NCBI GenBank assembly: GCA_040217155.1
Contig: JAVJNS010000026.1
Location: 452,320 to 516,319, forward strand
From: Pelagibius sp040217155
GTDB lineage: Bacteria > Pseudomonadota > Alphaproteobacteria > Kiloniellales > Kiloniellaceae
Direction: 5' to 3'
DNA: 64,000 nucleotides
Made by a program: the position numbers and the translations under genes. Of this stretch, positions 1 to 7,130 are shown piece after piece (within the stretch, counting starts at the first letter, position 1; each line of letters opens with the position of its first letter). The notes below the pieces were generated by a model that ran no database searches, was not told the DNA's origin, and saw only the letters and a list, made by a program, of their open reading frames with translations.

Positions 1-2
1 AG

Positions 3-59
3 GTCGGCATGCCGCTGGCCGACGCGGTGCGGCGCGCCGAAACCCTGCTGCCGCAGTAG
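3..59 (+). CDS. C-terminal end of an unidentified upstream gene (partial)
   Basis: The window opens inside an open frame that ends at a TAG 23 bases before trmJ. Only 18 codons are visible, ending in ETLLPQ. This is too little to assign a family. The short gap and shared strand suggest it may be co-transcribed with trmJ. It could also be a chance open frame. Confidence 0.3.
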   Translation, partial: VGMPLADAVRRAETLLPQ

Positions 60-82
60 CGCGCCGCCGGAGCGCAAGCGTC

Positions 83-853
83 ATGTCCGGCACCGACCGC
101 ACCCGCGAAACTCCTCTGGCCCCTGGACCGGCCGTCATCCTGGTGAATCCGCAGCTGGGCGAGAACATCGGCATGGTGGCCCGCGCCATGCTGAACTGCG
201 GCCTTGTGGAACTGCGTCTGGTGTCGCCGCGCGACGGCTGGCCCAGCGAGAAAGCTCAGGCCGCTGCCTCGGGCGCCGACGAAGTCATCGCCGGCGCGCA
301 GCTCTTCGACAGCACCCGGGCCGCCATCGCCGATCTGCACCGGGTCTATGCCACCACGGCGCGCCCGCGCGGCATGGTGAAGCCGGTGGTGACGCCGGCC
401 CAGGCCGCCGGTGAGCTGCGCGCCGAGGCCGCCGCGGGACGCAAGACGGGACTGCTCTTCGGTCCTGAACGCTCCGGCCTGGTGAACGATGACATCGCCC
501 TGGCCGATGCCGCGCTTTCGGTGCCGCTCAATCCGGCTTTCTCCTCGCTCAATCTCGCGCAGGCGGTTCTGCTGGTCGGCCATACCTGGTTCCTCGCCGC
601 CGACCGGACCGAGCCGCGCAAGCTCGAGACCGGGACCGGCCGGCCGGCCAGCAAGGCCGAGATCGTGAATTTCTTCGAGCGCCTGGAGGCCGCGCTCGAC
701 GAGACCGGCTTCCTGTTCCCGCCGGAAAAGCGCCCGACCATGGTGCGCAACCTGCGCAATCTCTTTCACCGCATCGCCCCGACCGAGGGCGAGGTAAACG
801 CCCTGCATGGAATCATCTCCGCCCTGCGCGGCAGGAAAGGCGGAGACGGTTAG
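83..853 (+). CDS. trmJ: TrmJ-type tRNA 2'-O-methyltransferase (SPOUT/TrmH family)
   Basis: Predicted SAM-dependent RNA ribose methyltransferase of 256 aa. The TrmJ branch methylates the ribose of residue 32 in the tRNA anticodon loop. The N-terminal part has the family signature VNPQLGENIGMVARAM, in which the Asn starts the SPOUT fold. The C-terminal half has the knot motifs LLFGPERSGL and LNPAFSSLNLAQAV, which bind SAM. Length matches the family. The gene sits upstream of rpsD, an arrangement seen in related alphaproteobacteria. The ATG at 83 lacks a strong Shine-Dalgarno, but the family's N-terminus begins only about 15 residues later, so the start is reasonable. A generic TrmH/SpoU enzyme acting on another nucleotide is the alternative. 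Confidence 0.9.
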   Translation: MSGTDRTRETPLAPGPAVILVNPQLGENIGMVARAMLNCGLVELRLVSPRDGWPSEKAQAAASGADEVIAGAQLFDSTRAAIADLHRVYATTARPRGMVKPVVTPAQAAGELRAEAAAGRKTGLLFGPERSGLVNDDIALADAALSVPLNPAFSSLNLAQAVLLVGHTWFLAADRTEPRKLETGTGRPASKAEIVNFFERLEAALDETGFLFPPEKRPTMVRNLRNLFHRIAPTEGEVNALHGIISALRGRKGGDG

Positions 854-963
854 AACGAATTAGTCATAGGCCACTCGGGCGTCTGCCCCTAAACTGCCGC
901 CGGCTGGGCCGGTGCGAACCGTTCTGCTGCTAATCCCAATAAGACGATATCCGGAGGGAAGTT

Positions 964-1704
964 ATGGCGAAGACGGCACTGGTGACGGGCGCGGGATCGG
1001 GCATCGGCCGGGCGACGGCACTGGCGCTCGCCAAGGCGGGCTACAAGGTCGCCGTCTGCGGCCGCCGCGAGGACGCGCTGAAGGAGACCGACGGCGAAGC
1101 GGGCGGCGGCATGCTGACCCTGCCGTGTGACGTGACCGACCCGGAGGCCGTGGAGGCCATGTTTGAGAAGATCGAGAGCGACTTCGGTCACCTCGATGTA
1201 ATCTTCAACAACGCCGGCACCAACGTGCCCGCCACCAACTTCGGCGATCTCGAATGGTCGGCCTGGAAGAAGGTCATCGACGTCAATCTGAACGGCATGT
1301 TTCTTTGCGCCAGCGGCGCCTTCCGCCTGATGAAGCGCCAGAGCCCGCAGGGCGGGCGCATCATCAACAACGGTTCGATCTCGGCTCACGCGCCGCGGCC
1401 TGGGTCGGCGCCCTACACCGCTTCCAAGCACGCGGTGACGGGCCTGACCCGCACGATCTCCCTCGACGGGCGGCAGTTCGACATCGCCTGCGGGCAGATC
1501 GATATCGGCAATGCCGCCTCGCACATGACCGAGCGCATGGCCGCCGGCGTGCCGCAGGCCGACGGCTCGACCAAAGCGGAACCGACCATGGATGTGACCC
1601 ACGTGGCCGACGCCATCGTGCACATGGCCGGCCTGCCGTTGGATGCCAACGTGCAGTTCATGACCATCATGTCGACCAAGATGCCCTTCGTCGGCCGAGG
1701 ATAA
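964..1704 (+). CDS. Short-chain dehydrogenase/reductase (SDR)
   Basis: NAD(P)-dependent oxidoreductase of 246 aa with a classical SDR layout. The Rossmann glycine motif TGAGSGIG lies at residues 8-15, FNNAG at about 80-90, a Ser near 138, and YTASK at Tyr151-Lys155, so the catalytic triad is complete. The start is fixed by the strong Shine-Dalgarno ggaggg at 953-958. The C-terminal region (DANVQFMTIMSTKMPF) is typical of cytosolic SDRs annotated as 3-oxoacyl-ACP reductase-like. Substrate cannot be told from sequence. It stands alone between trmJ and a small unknown gene, with no pathway partner nearby. Confidence 0.85.
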   Translation: MAKTALVTGAGSGIGRATALALAKAGYKVAVCGRREDALKETDGEAGGGMLTLPCDVTDPEAVEAMFEKIESDFGHLDVIFNNAGTNVPATNFGDLEWSAWKKVIDVNLNGMFLCASGAFRLMKRQSPQGGRIINNGSISAHAPRPGSAPYTASKHAVTGLTRTISLDGRQFDIACGQIDIGNAASHMTERMAAGVPQADGSTKAEPTMDVTHVADAIVHMAGLPLDANVQFMTIMSTKMPFVGRG

Positions 1705-1940
1705 TGCTGGGTTCCAGCGCCGCTGGAATTTCGTCGCGCCGCCGCTGCCCGGACTTGCGTAGGCCCATCCCATGAGTCGAGCAGCCGGCGTTCCCGCGGT
1801 TCTCCGGTACCCGGGTTGAACTATCGTTGTGTGACAATACATTAGAAAAACTGCTTTCTACGCGCGCTGAGCACAGCTGCGGCAGAACTGTCCCGGCCGT
1901 CTCCGCGGGCGTCCTTCCCTTCAGCGAAAGGCCAGAGACC

Positions 1941-2231
1941 ATGAGGCTCAGCGAACTGCAGACGCAGCAGGTGCAGCAGCAGACAGGCGCCGATGTGATC
2001 CCCGACGACAACCCAACCGTCCCCGCGCTGCGGCAGAACTTCGGCGACCACACCTTTTTCATCGATACCGAGGGTCTTCATATCTGGGAGTCCGTCGACG
2101 AGGATCCCGCCGATGGTGCCAAGCTGGTTGGCGTCCGTATCGCCTCCTGGAGCGACGACGAGAAGAAGTCTCTGGTGCCGCATGATCCGGCGCCGAGCCA
2201 TATTCTGGATCCATCGAACAGCGACAACTGA
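1941..2231 (+). CDS. Small conserved-looking acidic protein of unknown function
   Basis: A 96-aa open frame starting at the ATG at 1941, which has a purine-rich gaaagg stretch upstream. The frame stays open further upstream, but that part is low-quality. The product has no signal peptide or membrane segment. It contains the block IPDDNPTVPALRQNFGDHTF followed by a hydrophobic-aromatic segment and an acidic tail. I have the impression of having seen this block in small hypothetical proteins of alphaproteobacteria, but I cannot name a family. It lies just upstream of a putative proline-rich small gene with a 16-base gap, so the two may be co-transcribed. Confidence 0.6.
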   Translation: MRLSELQTQQVQQQTGADVIPDDNPTVPALRQNFGDHTFFIDTEGLHIWESVDEDPADGAKLVGVRIASWSDDEKKSLVPHDPAPSHILDPSNSDN

Positions 2232-2247
2232 ATCGTGGGAGGCGAAG

Positions 2248-2502
2248 TTGATTCTATTCGCGACGCCCCGGCCACCTCCTGAGCGGCCACCGGAACCGGT
2301 GCCGCCGGCACCCCTGCCCGATCCCGACGACCCTGGCGCGCCGCCGGTGGAGATTCCACCGGACTTTCCAGACGACCCGGAGATTCCACCACAGGAGCCG
2401 GACTATCCGGGCCGGCCGGAGATTCCCCCGGAGGAACCGGGTTTCCCGGATCAGCCGGAAGTCCCCCCCAACGAACCTGAGCGCCCGCGGCTGCCGCTTT
2501 GA
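2248..2502 (+). CDS. Putative proline-rich repeat small protein (TTG start)
   Basis: An 84-codon frame beginning at a TTG with a very good Shine-Dalgarno (gggagg, 2237-2242, five bases upstream). After a short start (ILFATPRPP) the whole protein is Pro/Glu/Asp-rich. It carries an imperfect repeat of about 14 residues built on PEIPPEEPGFPDQ, seen three to four times (EIPPDFPDDP, EIPPQEPDYPGRP, EIPPEEPGFPDQP, EVPPNEPE). No signal peptide or catalytic motif is visible. Such stretches are usually disordered or extended linkers. The rare start codon and low complexity mean it could be non-coding, but the ribosome site and repeats favour a real peptide. Confidence 0.4.
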   Translation: MILFATPRPPPERPPEPVPPAPLPDPDDPGAPPVEIPPDFPDDPEIPPQEPDYPGRPEIPPEEPGFPDQPEVPPNEPERPRLPL

Positions 2503-2536
2503 CGCAGGTGCCCCTTCAATCTGAACAGGACAGGTT

Positions 2537-3610
2537 CTAGAGGTTCCGGATGGCGATCTTTCCGATATGCGCTTTTTCGAGGAATGCCTCCTGCGCCAGG
2601 TGCAGGTCCTTGAGCCCGAAGACCTGCGCGATCAACGGGCGTATCTCTTGCCGCTCGATGTAGCCGATGACGTCGGGTAGGATACTGTCCGGCTGGAAGG
2701 TCGATCCGAAGAGCGTGAGGTCGCGCAGGTAGAGACTGCGCAGATCAAGTTCGACAATCGGGCCCGCAATCGCGCCCGCGGTGCCGTAGCGTCCGCCGCG
2801 CCGCAGTGCTGAAATCATCTCCGGCCAGCGCGGGCCGCCGACAAGGTCGATGACCACGTCGAACGCAGCTTCGGCAAGAGCGCTGTCGCGCATCGCGATC
2901 TCATCGGCTCCGAGAGCCTTGATGTCCGCCGCTTTGTCAGCGCTGGTCACTGCCGTAACGCTGGCGCCACGGCGCTTTGAAAGTTGAACTGCCGCCGAGC
3001 CGACGCCGCCGGATGCACCGGTAATGAGTACCCGCTCGTTCTTGAGGCCGGCACGTTGCAACATGCCTTCGGCGGTGGCGTAGGCGCAGGGGATCGAGGC
3101 CAGTTCAATGTCACTCCAGTCGGAGTGGACCGGCAGGGCATCGGCAGCGAAGGTCTTGGTGTAGTCGGCAAAGGCACCGTCACACTCGGATCCGTAAGTC
3201 CAAGTCGCATAGGGCCCGCCCGTGGCGCCGGTGGATTGAAGGGCGCGCACCAGAACACGTTCGCCGATCCGGCTGTCCGGCACTGCCGGGCCGACCGCGA
3301 CGATTTCGCCGCAGCAGTCCGCGCCCTGGATGCGCGGAAAATTCAACGCTTGCCCGGACCAGCCGCCATCGGCCGCATCCGCTTCGGCATTGCCGGCTGA
3401 CGCGCCCGAGGCGGTGCCGCCTCTGACCGACTTCGAATACCACGCCGTTCGGGTGTTGATGTCGGTATTGTTCACCGAGGAGGCCCGGACCGCGATGAGA
3501 ACCTCGCCCGCTCCGGGGTGCGGCACTGCAAGGTCTTCGCGCCACTCGAGCTTGTCGAACCCGCCATGGCCTGTCAGCACCATGCCGGACATCTTTTCGG
3601 GGATGGTCAT
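2537..3610 (-). CDS. Zinc-independent MDR-family alcohol dehydrogenase / quinone oxidoreductase-like enzyme
   Basis: Medium-chain dehydrogenase of 357 aa starting MTIPEKMSGM. The start has the Shine-Dalgarno gagggag and removes a 61-residue low-complexity upstream extension. The N-terminal GroES-like domain holds VRASSVNNTDINTR and QGADCCGEIVAVG. The C-terminal Rossmann domain holds VLITGASGGVGSAAVQL. The Cys cluster for a structural zinc is absent and the catalytic-zinc ligands are not evident, which places it with NADPH:quinone oxidoreductase/enoyl-reductase-like members. Substrate is unknown. The gene runs in the same direction as arfB and the EamA transporter upstream of it, with only 19 bases after the arfB stop, so the three likely form a unit. 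Confidence 0.85.
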   Translation of the reverse strand: MTIPEKMSGMVLTGHGGFDKLEWREDLAVPHPGAGEVLIAVRASSVNNTDINTRTAWYSKSVRGGTASGASAGNAEADAADGGWSGQALNFPRIQGADCCGEIVAVGPAVPDSRIGERVLVRALQSTGATGGPYATWTYGSECDGAFADYTKTFAADALPVHSDWSDIELASIPCAYATAEGMLQRAGLKNERVLITGASGGVGSAAVQLSKRRGASVTAVTSADKAADIKALGADEIAMRDSALAEAAFDVVIDLVGGPRWPEMISALRRGGRYGTAGAIAGPIVELDLRSLYLRDLTLFGSTFQPDSILPDVIGYIERQEIRPLIAQVFGLKDLHLAQEAFLEKAHIGKIAIRNL

Positions 3611-3629
3611 TGCTAAGCTCCCTCGGGTG

Positions 3630-4052
3630 TTACTCCTCCGCGCGGGGGCGGCGGCGCAGCTTCTTTGTCTCGCCGCGCTGCGTCTTGGACTCCAGTCGAC
3701 GCTTCTTGGCGGCGCGCGAGGGGCGCGTGGCCCGGCGCGGGGTCGGAGGCACGGCGGCCTTCTGCAGCAGGGCGACGAGGCGGGCTTCCGCATCCTCGCG
3801 GTTGCGCTCCTGGCTGCGGAAGCGCGCTGCGGTGATCACCAGAACGCCCTCTTTGGTCAGGCGCTTGCCGGACAGGCGCTCGGCGCGGCTGCGCAGCGCC
3901 GGCGGCAGAGACGGGGAATTCCTCAGGTCGAAGCGCAGCTGAACGGCGGTGGCGACCTTGTTGACGTTCTGCCCGCCGGGGCCGCCGGCGCGCACAAAGG
4001 TCTCCTCGATCTCGTCGGGATCGAGGGCAACCGAAGCGGTGATTCTGATCAC
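3630..4052 (-). CDS. arfB: Alternative ribosome-rescue factor ArfB (peptidyl-tRNA hydrolase)
   Basis: A 140-aa release-factor-like protein that frees stalled ribosomes by hydrolysing peptidyl-tRNA without needing a stop codon. The catalytic GGQ is at residues 26-28 within AGGPGGQNVNK. The last 40 residues are strongly basic (KKRRLESKTQRG, KKLRRRP), the tail that enters the empty mRNA channel in ArfB/YaeJ. There is no codon-recognition domain, which separates it from prfA elsewhere in the window. The start is GTG at 4052, overlapping the stop of the upstream transporter as GTGA, so translation is probably coupled. Confidence 0.9.
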   Translation of the reverse strand: MIRITASVALDPDEIEETFVRAGGPGGQNVNKVATAVQLRFDLRNSPSLPPALRSRAERLSGKRLTKEGVLVITAARFRSQERNREDAEARLVALLQKAAVPPTPRRATRPSRAAKKRRLESKTQRGETKKLRRRPRAEE

Positions 4053-4951
4053 GGCAGCGCGGCCCGCCGTTGCCGGTTTCCCGCCAGGGCATGGCCGGCC
4101 AGCGTCAGCACCACCACGCCGGCGCCCATCATCGCCAGATCGCCGGGATACTCGCCGATCACCAGCCAGACCCAGAGCGGGCCGAGCACGGTTTCCATCA
4201 GCAGCAGCAGACCGACTTCAGGGGCCGGCAGGTAGCGCGGACCGACGGTAATGAGCGCGAAGGAGATCGGCACCACAACCAGGCCCATGAGCAGGGTATA
4301 GGTCAGCGGGGGGCCGGACGGCAGCAGAGGGCCGACTTCCAGCATCAAGGCCAGCGGCAGCGCCACCAGGGCGGTCAGAGTGCCGGCCAGCGCCATGGCC
4401 GGCACCATGCTGACGGCGCGGCCGTGGCGGGTGATGGTCAGGCTGGCGCCGATGCAAAGGGCACAGCCGAGCGCCGCGAGGTCGCCATATATCGAGCCGC
4501 TGCCCAGGTCGTCGGCGACCAGCAGGGCAATGCCCGCCAGAGTCAGCGAGATGGCCACCCAGGTGCGTAGCGGCACCGACTCGCCCAAAAAACTGCGGCT
4601 GAAGACCGCCGCGGCCAGCGGGGCGACGGCGACGATCACCAGGACATCGGCGACGGCGGTGTAGGTGAGGCCGAGGATGAAGAACAGGGTGCTGCCGGTA
4701 AAGACGATGCTCAGCAGAACCCCGCAGCGCCCGATCGAGCGAATCTGCGCTGCAACCCGGCCCGGATAGAGAAGAGCCAGGATCACCAGGACGCCGAGGG
4801 CCTGCAGGCTGCCGCGCCAGACCAGCAGGGTGAAGGGCTCCAGATCCGCCAGGCGCACCAGCAGGCTGTCCGGTGTCAGCACCAGGACCCCCAGGGTGGT
4901 CAGGACCAGTCCCTTCTGATGGTCGGGAAGGTTGTTCGGGACAACTGACAT
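4049..4951 (-). CDS. EamA/DMT-family transporter
   Basis: Inner-membrane protein of 300 aa with about ten hydrophobic helices in two repeated halves, as expected for EamA (drug/metabolite) transporters. The segment LLVRLADLEPFTLLVWRGSL matches the first helix pair of the family, and the second half repeats the fold (ALGCALCIGASLTITRHGR). These carriers usually export metabolites or amino acids by proton exchange; the substrate is not predictable. It is the first gene of the leftward unit with arfB and the MDR oxidoreductase, and diverges from rpsD. Confidence 0.9.
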   Translation of the reverse strand: MSVVPNNLPDHQKGLVLTTLGVLVLTPDSLLVRLADLEPFTLLVWRGSLQALGVLVILALLYPGRVAAQIRSIGRCGVLLSIVFTGSTLFFILGLTYTAVADVLVIVAVAPLAAAVFSRSFLGESVPLRTWVAISLTLAGIALLVADDLGSGSIYGDLAALGCALCIGASLTITRHGRAVSMVPAMALAGTLTALVALPLALMLEVGPLLPSGPPLTYTLLMGLVVVPISFALITVGPRYLPAPEVGLLLLMETVLGPLWVWLVIGEYPGDLAMMGAGVVVLTLAGHALAGNRQRRAALP

Positions 4952-5046
4952 GCGAGAAATTACGGGCTTTCCGTGCGGTCGGGGATGGCGCGTAGCCTGC
5001 TGAAGGCACTCTATCTGAAGTTGCTAGCCCGCGTATTGCAAGTTAT

Positions 5047-5074
5047 TTGACATTCCGCCGCCCCTCAGTATATT
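5047..5074 (+). promoter_or_regulatory. Candidate sigma-70 promoter of rpsD
   Basis: A perfect -35 TTGACA at 5047-5052 and TATATT at 5069-5074 are separated by 16 bases, in the gap upstream of rpsD and facing it. Transcription would start near 5081, giving a leader of roughly 195 nt. A near-consensus promoter fits a ribosomal protein gene. Confidence 0.65.
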
Positions 5075-5155
5075 CCCGGCTTCCTTTCCGGGAAAGTGGG
5101 ACGGCCCCAGCGCCTCCGCCCCGCCCAACAGCTCAAAGGGTTTGCCTTATCGGCA

Positions 5156-5205
5156 GGCCTTGGAAAAGGCCGGATCTTGCCGGCTGGCCCTTTTGGGCCG
5201 CTTTT
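5156..5205 (+). promoter_or_regulatory. Tandem hairpins in the rpsD leader (possible autoregulatory structure)
   Basis: Two perfect short hairpins lie between the promoter and the rpsD start. GGCCTT pairs with AAGGCC around a GGAA loop (5156-5171). GGCCC pairs with GGGCC around a TTTT loop (5186-5199) and is followed by GCTTTT. S4 proteins of other bacteria bind their own mRNA leaders to repress translation. This structure could serve that role or act as an attenuator, but neither is shown here. The remaining part of the 324-base gap holds only the promoter and the Shine-Dalgarno. Confidence 0.35.
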
Positions 5206-5275
5206 GGGACTACCGGAACAACAAGGCCGACCCCGAAACGAGGGCGGCATCGTAAACGAAAGGAGCCGCTCGGCC

Positions 5276-5890
5276 ATGTCCAAGCGCATTGCGTCCAAGT
5301 ACAAGATCAATCGCCGCCTCGGGGTCAACCTCTGGGGCCGCCCCAAAAGCCCCTTCAACAAGCGCGAATACGCCCCGGGCCAGCACGGCCAGCGGCGCCG
5401 CAAGCCGACCGATTTCGGCATCCAGCTCGCTGCCAAGCAGAAGCTGAAGGGCTACTACGGCAACATCGGCGAGAAGCAGTTCCGCCGCTACTACGACGAA
5501 GCCAGCCGGCGCCGCGGCGACACCGGCGAGAACCTGGTCGGCCTGCTGGAACGCCGCCTCGACGCCGTGGTCTACCGCTGCAAGTTCGTGCCGACCGTCT
5601 TCGCCGCCCGCCAGTTCGTCAACCATGGCCACGTCACCGTGAACGGCAAGCGCGTCAACATCCCCTCCTATCAGGTGAAAGAGGGCGATGTGGTGCAGGT
5701 CAAGGCCAAGAGCCGCGAACTGCCGCTGGTGCTGCAGGGCGTCGAGTCGGTGGAGCGCGACCTGCCGGATTACATCGAGGTTGACCTCAACCAGATGAAG
5801 GCCACCTTCATCCGCGAGCCGAAGCTGGCCGACGTGCCTTACCCGGTCTCCATGGAGCCGAACCTGGTCATCGAGTTCTACTCGCGCTAA
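5276..5890 (+). CDS. rpsD: Small ribosomal subunit protein uS4
   Basis: Ribosomal protein S4 of 204 aa, a primary 16S rRNA binder that nucleates 30S assembly. The start MSKRIASKYK matches the family. The N-terminal domain contains GRPKSPFNKREYAPGQHG. The S4 RNA-binding domain spans about residues 93-160 (RLDAVVYRCKF, ARQFVNHGHVTVNGKRVNIP). The Shine-Dalgarno aaggag lies about 10 bases upstream. The same frame is open for 60 codons upstream, but that extension is not ribosomal-protein-like. The gene is a single transcription unit with its own promoter and terminator. Leucine codon CTC appears five times, which becomes relevant to the codon shift near 21.3 kb. Confidence 0.98.
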   Translation: MSKRIASKYKINRRLGVNLWGRPKSPFNKREYAPGQHGQRRRKPTDFGIQLAAKQKLKGYYGNIGEKQFRRYYDEASRRRGDTGENLVGLLERRLDAVVYRCKFVPTVFAARQFVNHGHVTVNGKRVNIPSYQVKEGDVVQVKAKSRELPLVLQGVESVERDLPDYIEVDLNQMKATFIREPKLADVPYPVSMEPNLVIEFYSR

Positions 5891-5910
5891 GCCGCGAGCC
5901 CGTCCATGCG

Positions 5911-5957
5911 AAAGGGCCGGACGCCGACCGTGAGAGGTCGCGCCGGCCCTTTTCTTT
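5911..5957 (+). terminator. Rho-independent terminator of rpsD
   Basis: AAGGGCCGG at 5912-5920 pairs perfectly with CCGGCCCTT at 5943-5951. A T-rich run (ttttctttt) follows. It lies about 20 bases after the rpsD stop, so it ends that transcript. Confidence 0.8.
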
Positions 5958-5982
5958 TGCCTCTCTTATGGCGGACCGCCGC

Positions 5983-6591
5983 TCAGCCCTCGGGGCCCAT
6001 GCAGAAGCTCGAGATGGTATTGTTGGCCTCGTTGCTCTCGGCCACTTTGTTGGGGTGATCGATGCGGATGGTAAAGGCGGCGGTGCCGCTCTGCCAGGCG
6101 CTCGGCGGGATGACCGCTTCGAAGATGTAGCTGGCGGCCAGCACGTTCATCGGCAGGGTTTGCTTGACGCGCTTGCCACCGGCGAACTCGAAGACCACCT
6201 GCACCGGGCCGGCGATCTTGGTGCCCTGGTTGCGCACCTTCACCTGCACGGCCTTCGACACGGTGTCGCCGCCGGTCAGGAAGGAGCAGTAGTAGTTGCC
6301 CGGAAGACCCTCATAGACCGCCGGGTAGTAGGGCTGGCCGTAGAGGTCGACGAAGGGGTTGGGCGCGTAGTTGCCGGGGCCGCGCTTGGGATCGACCGGA
6401 ACGCCGGTGGAGGGCTTGCGCGTCGGGCCCGTATCGCGGGTCGCCGGCTTCAACTGCGTTGCCTGGGCCAGCTTGGTGGCGGCCTTGGCTTCGGCGCTGC
6501 TGGTCAGGGAAAGAGAACCGCCGGAATGGTCGGCGGTGGCGGCTAGGGCCACGACGGCGGTGGCCGAAGCCAGGATCAGGTGCTTGAACAT
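5983..6591 (-). CDS. Secreted protein with a CARDB-like C-terminal domain
   Basis: A 202-aa protein with an N-terminal signal peptide (MFKHLILASATAVVALAAT) and a low-complexity Pro/Thr segment to about residue 70. The C-terminal half resembles the CARDB adhesion fold: VQVKVRNQGTKIAGPVQVVF, then an IRIDHPNKVAESNEANNTIS ending, the hallmark Asp/Asn-rich close of CARDB repeats. Two Cys (in YYCSFL and SSFCMG) could form a disulfide outside the cytoplasm. Likely periplasmic or surface-located, role unknown. The upstream 130 bases are AT-rich compared with surroundings, consistent with a promoter. A Shine-Dalgarno ggagc precedes the start. Confidence 0.65.
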   Translation of the reverse strand: MFKHLILASATAVVALAATADHSGGSLSLTSSAEAKAATKLAQATQLKPATRDTGPTRKPSTGVPVDPKRGPGNYAPNPFVDLYGQPYYPAVYEGLPGNYYCSFLTGGDTVSKAVQVKVRNQGTKIAGPVQVVFEFAGGKRVKQTLPMNVLAASYIFEAVIPPSAWQSGTAAFTIRIDHPNKVAESNEANNTISSFCMGPEG

Positions 6592-6723
6592 ATCGGGTTG
6601 CTCCGTTACTCGGGTGTTGCTTCACCCTGGTAGTCGAAGCGGCTTTTGGATCGGTTCAATTTTCTCGAAACAACTCGATGAAAACCGCACAAGCAACTGA
6701 ATTATTTATGATTAAGGCGACTA

Positions 6724-7107
6724 TTAAATTGGAGGATGAGGTTGCGGCGGTCCCGGCGGATGCACCGAGATGTAGAAGCAACCGCCCTGCGGCAGAACAG
6801 CGATGACGGTCGGCGCGTAGGCCGCCCAGGCGCCGGCCGCTTGCAGGCGGCCGGCGAAACCGGGCGTTTCCGACTCGGCCAGCCAGACACGGCCGCCGGC
6901 GTGTTGGAGAATCGGCCGGCCGCCGGCCTCGACGATGGCCAGCAGGCGGGCGTTCGGCCCGAGGCTGGGTGGGAACAGCACCAGCATCCGGCCGCCGGCA
7001 CTGTCCGGCAGCGAAGCCAGCGGCAGGGCGATGGCCATGATGGTGAGCCACAGTCCGAGCAGGAACAGCACGATTTTCAGGGTGAGATGCCGCGTCCTGC
7101 CCGTCAC
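6724..7107 (-). CDS. Small membrane-anchored protein of unknown function
   Basis: A 127-aa product starting at GTG 7107, 24 bases after the MFS transporter stop. The start is uncertain because the frame is open upstream. One N-terminal hydrophobic helix (LTLKIVLFLLGLWLTIMAIA) is followed by an extracytoplasmic part with ML VLFPPSLGPNA-type strands and AIVEAGGRPI, ending in a Pro-rich tail (HPPGPPQPHPPI). It looks like a single-pass anchor with a small alpha/beta periplasmic domain. I do not recognise the family. It is probably transcribed with the MFS gene. Confidence 0.5.
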   Translation of the reverse strand: MTGRTRHLTLKIVLFLLGLWLTIMAIALPLASLPDSAGGRMLVLFPPSLGPNARLLAIVEAGGRPILQHAGGRVWLAESETPGFAGRLQAAGAWAAYAPTVIAVLPQGGCFYISVHPPGPPQPHPPI

Positions 7108-7130
7108 CGGCGCGCCGGTCGGCTGCCGGG

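Noticed and set aside
3613..4092. 159-codon minus-strand frame over arfB
   Set aside because: Overlaps arfB in another frame; arfB has the GGQ motif and basic tail.
5096..5275. In-frame 60-codon N-terminal extension of rpsD
   Set aside because: S4 starts at MSKRIASKYK with a Shine-Dalgarno. The upstream codons are the leader with hairpins.
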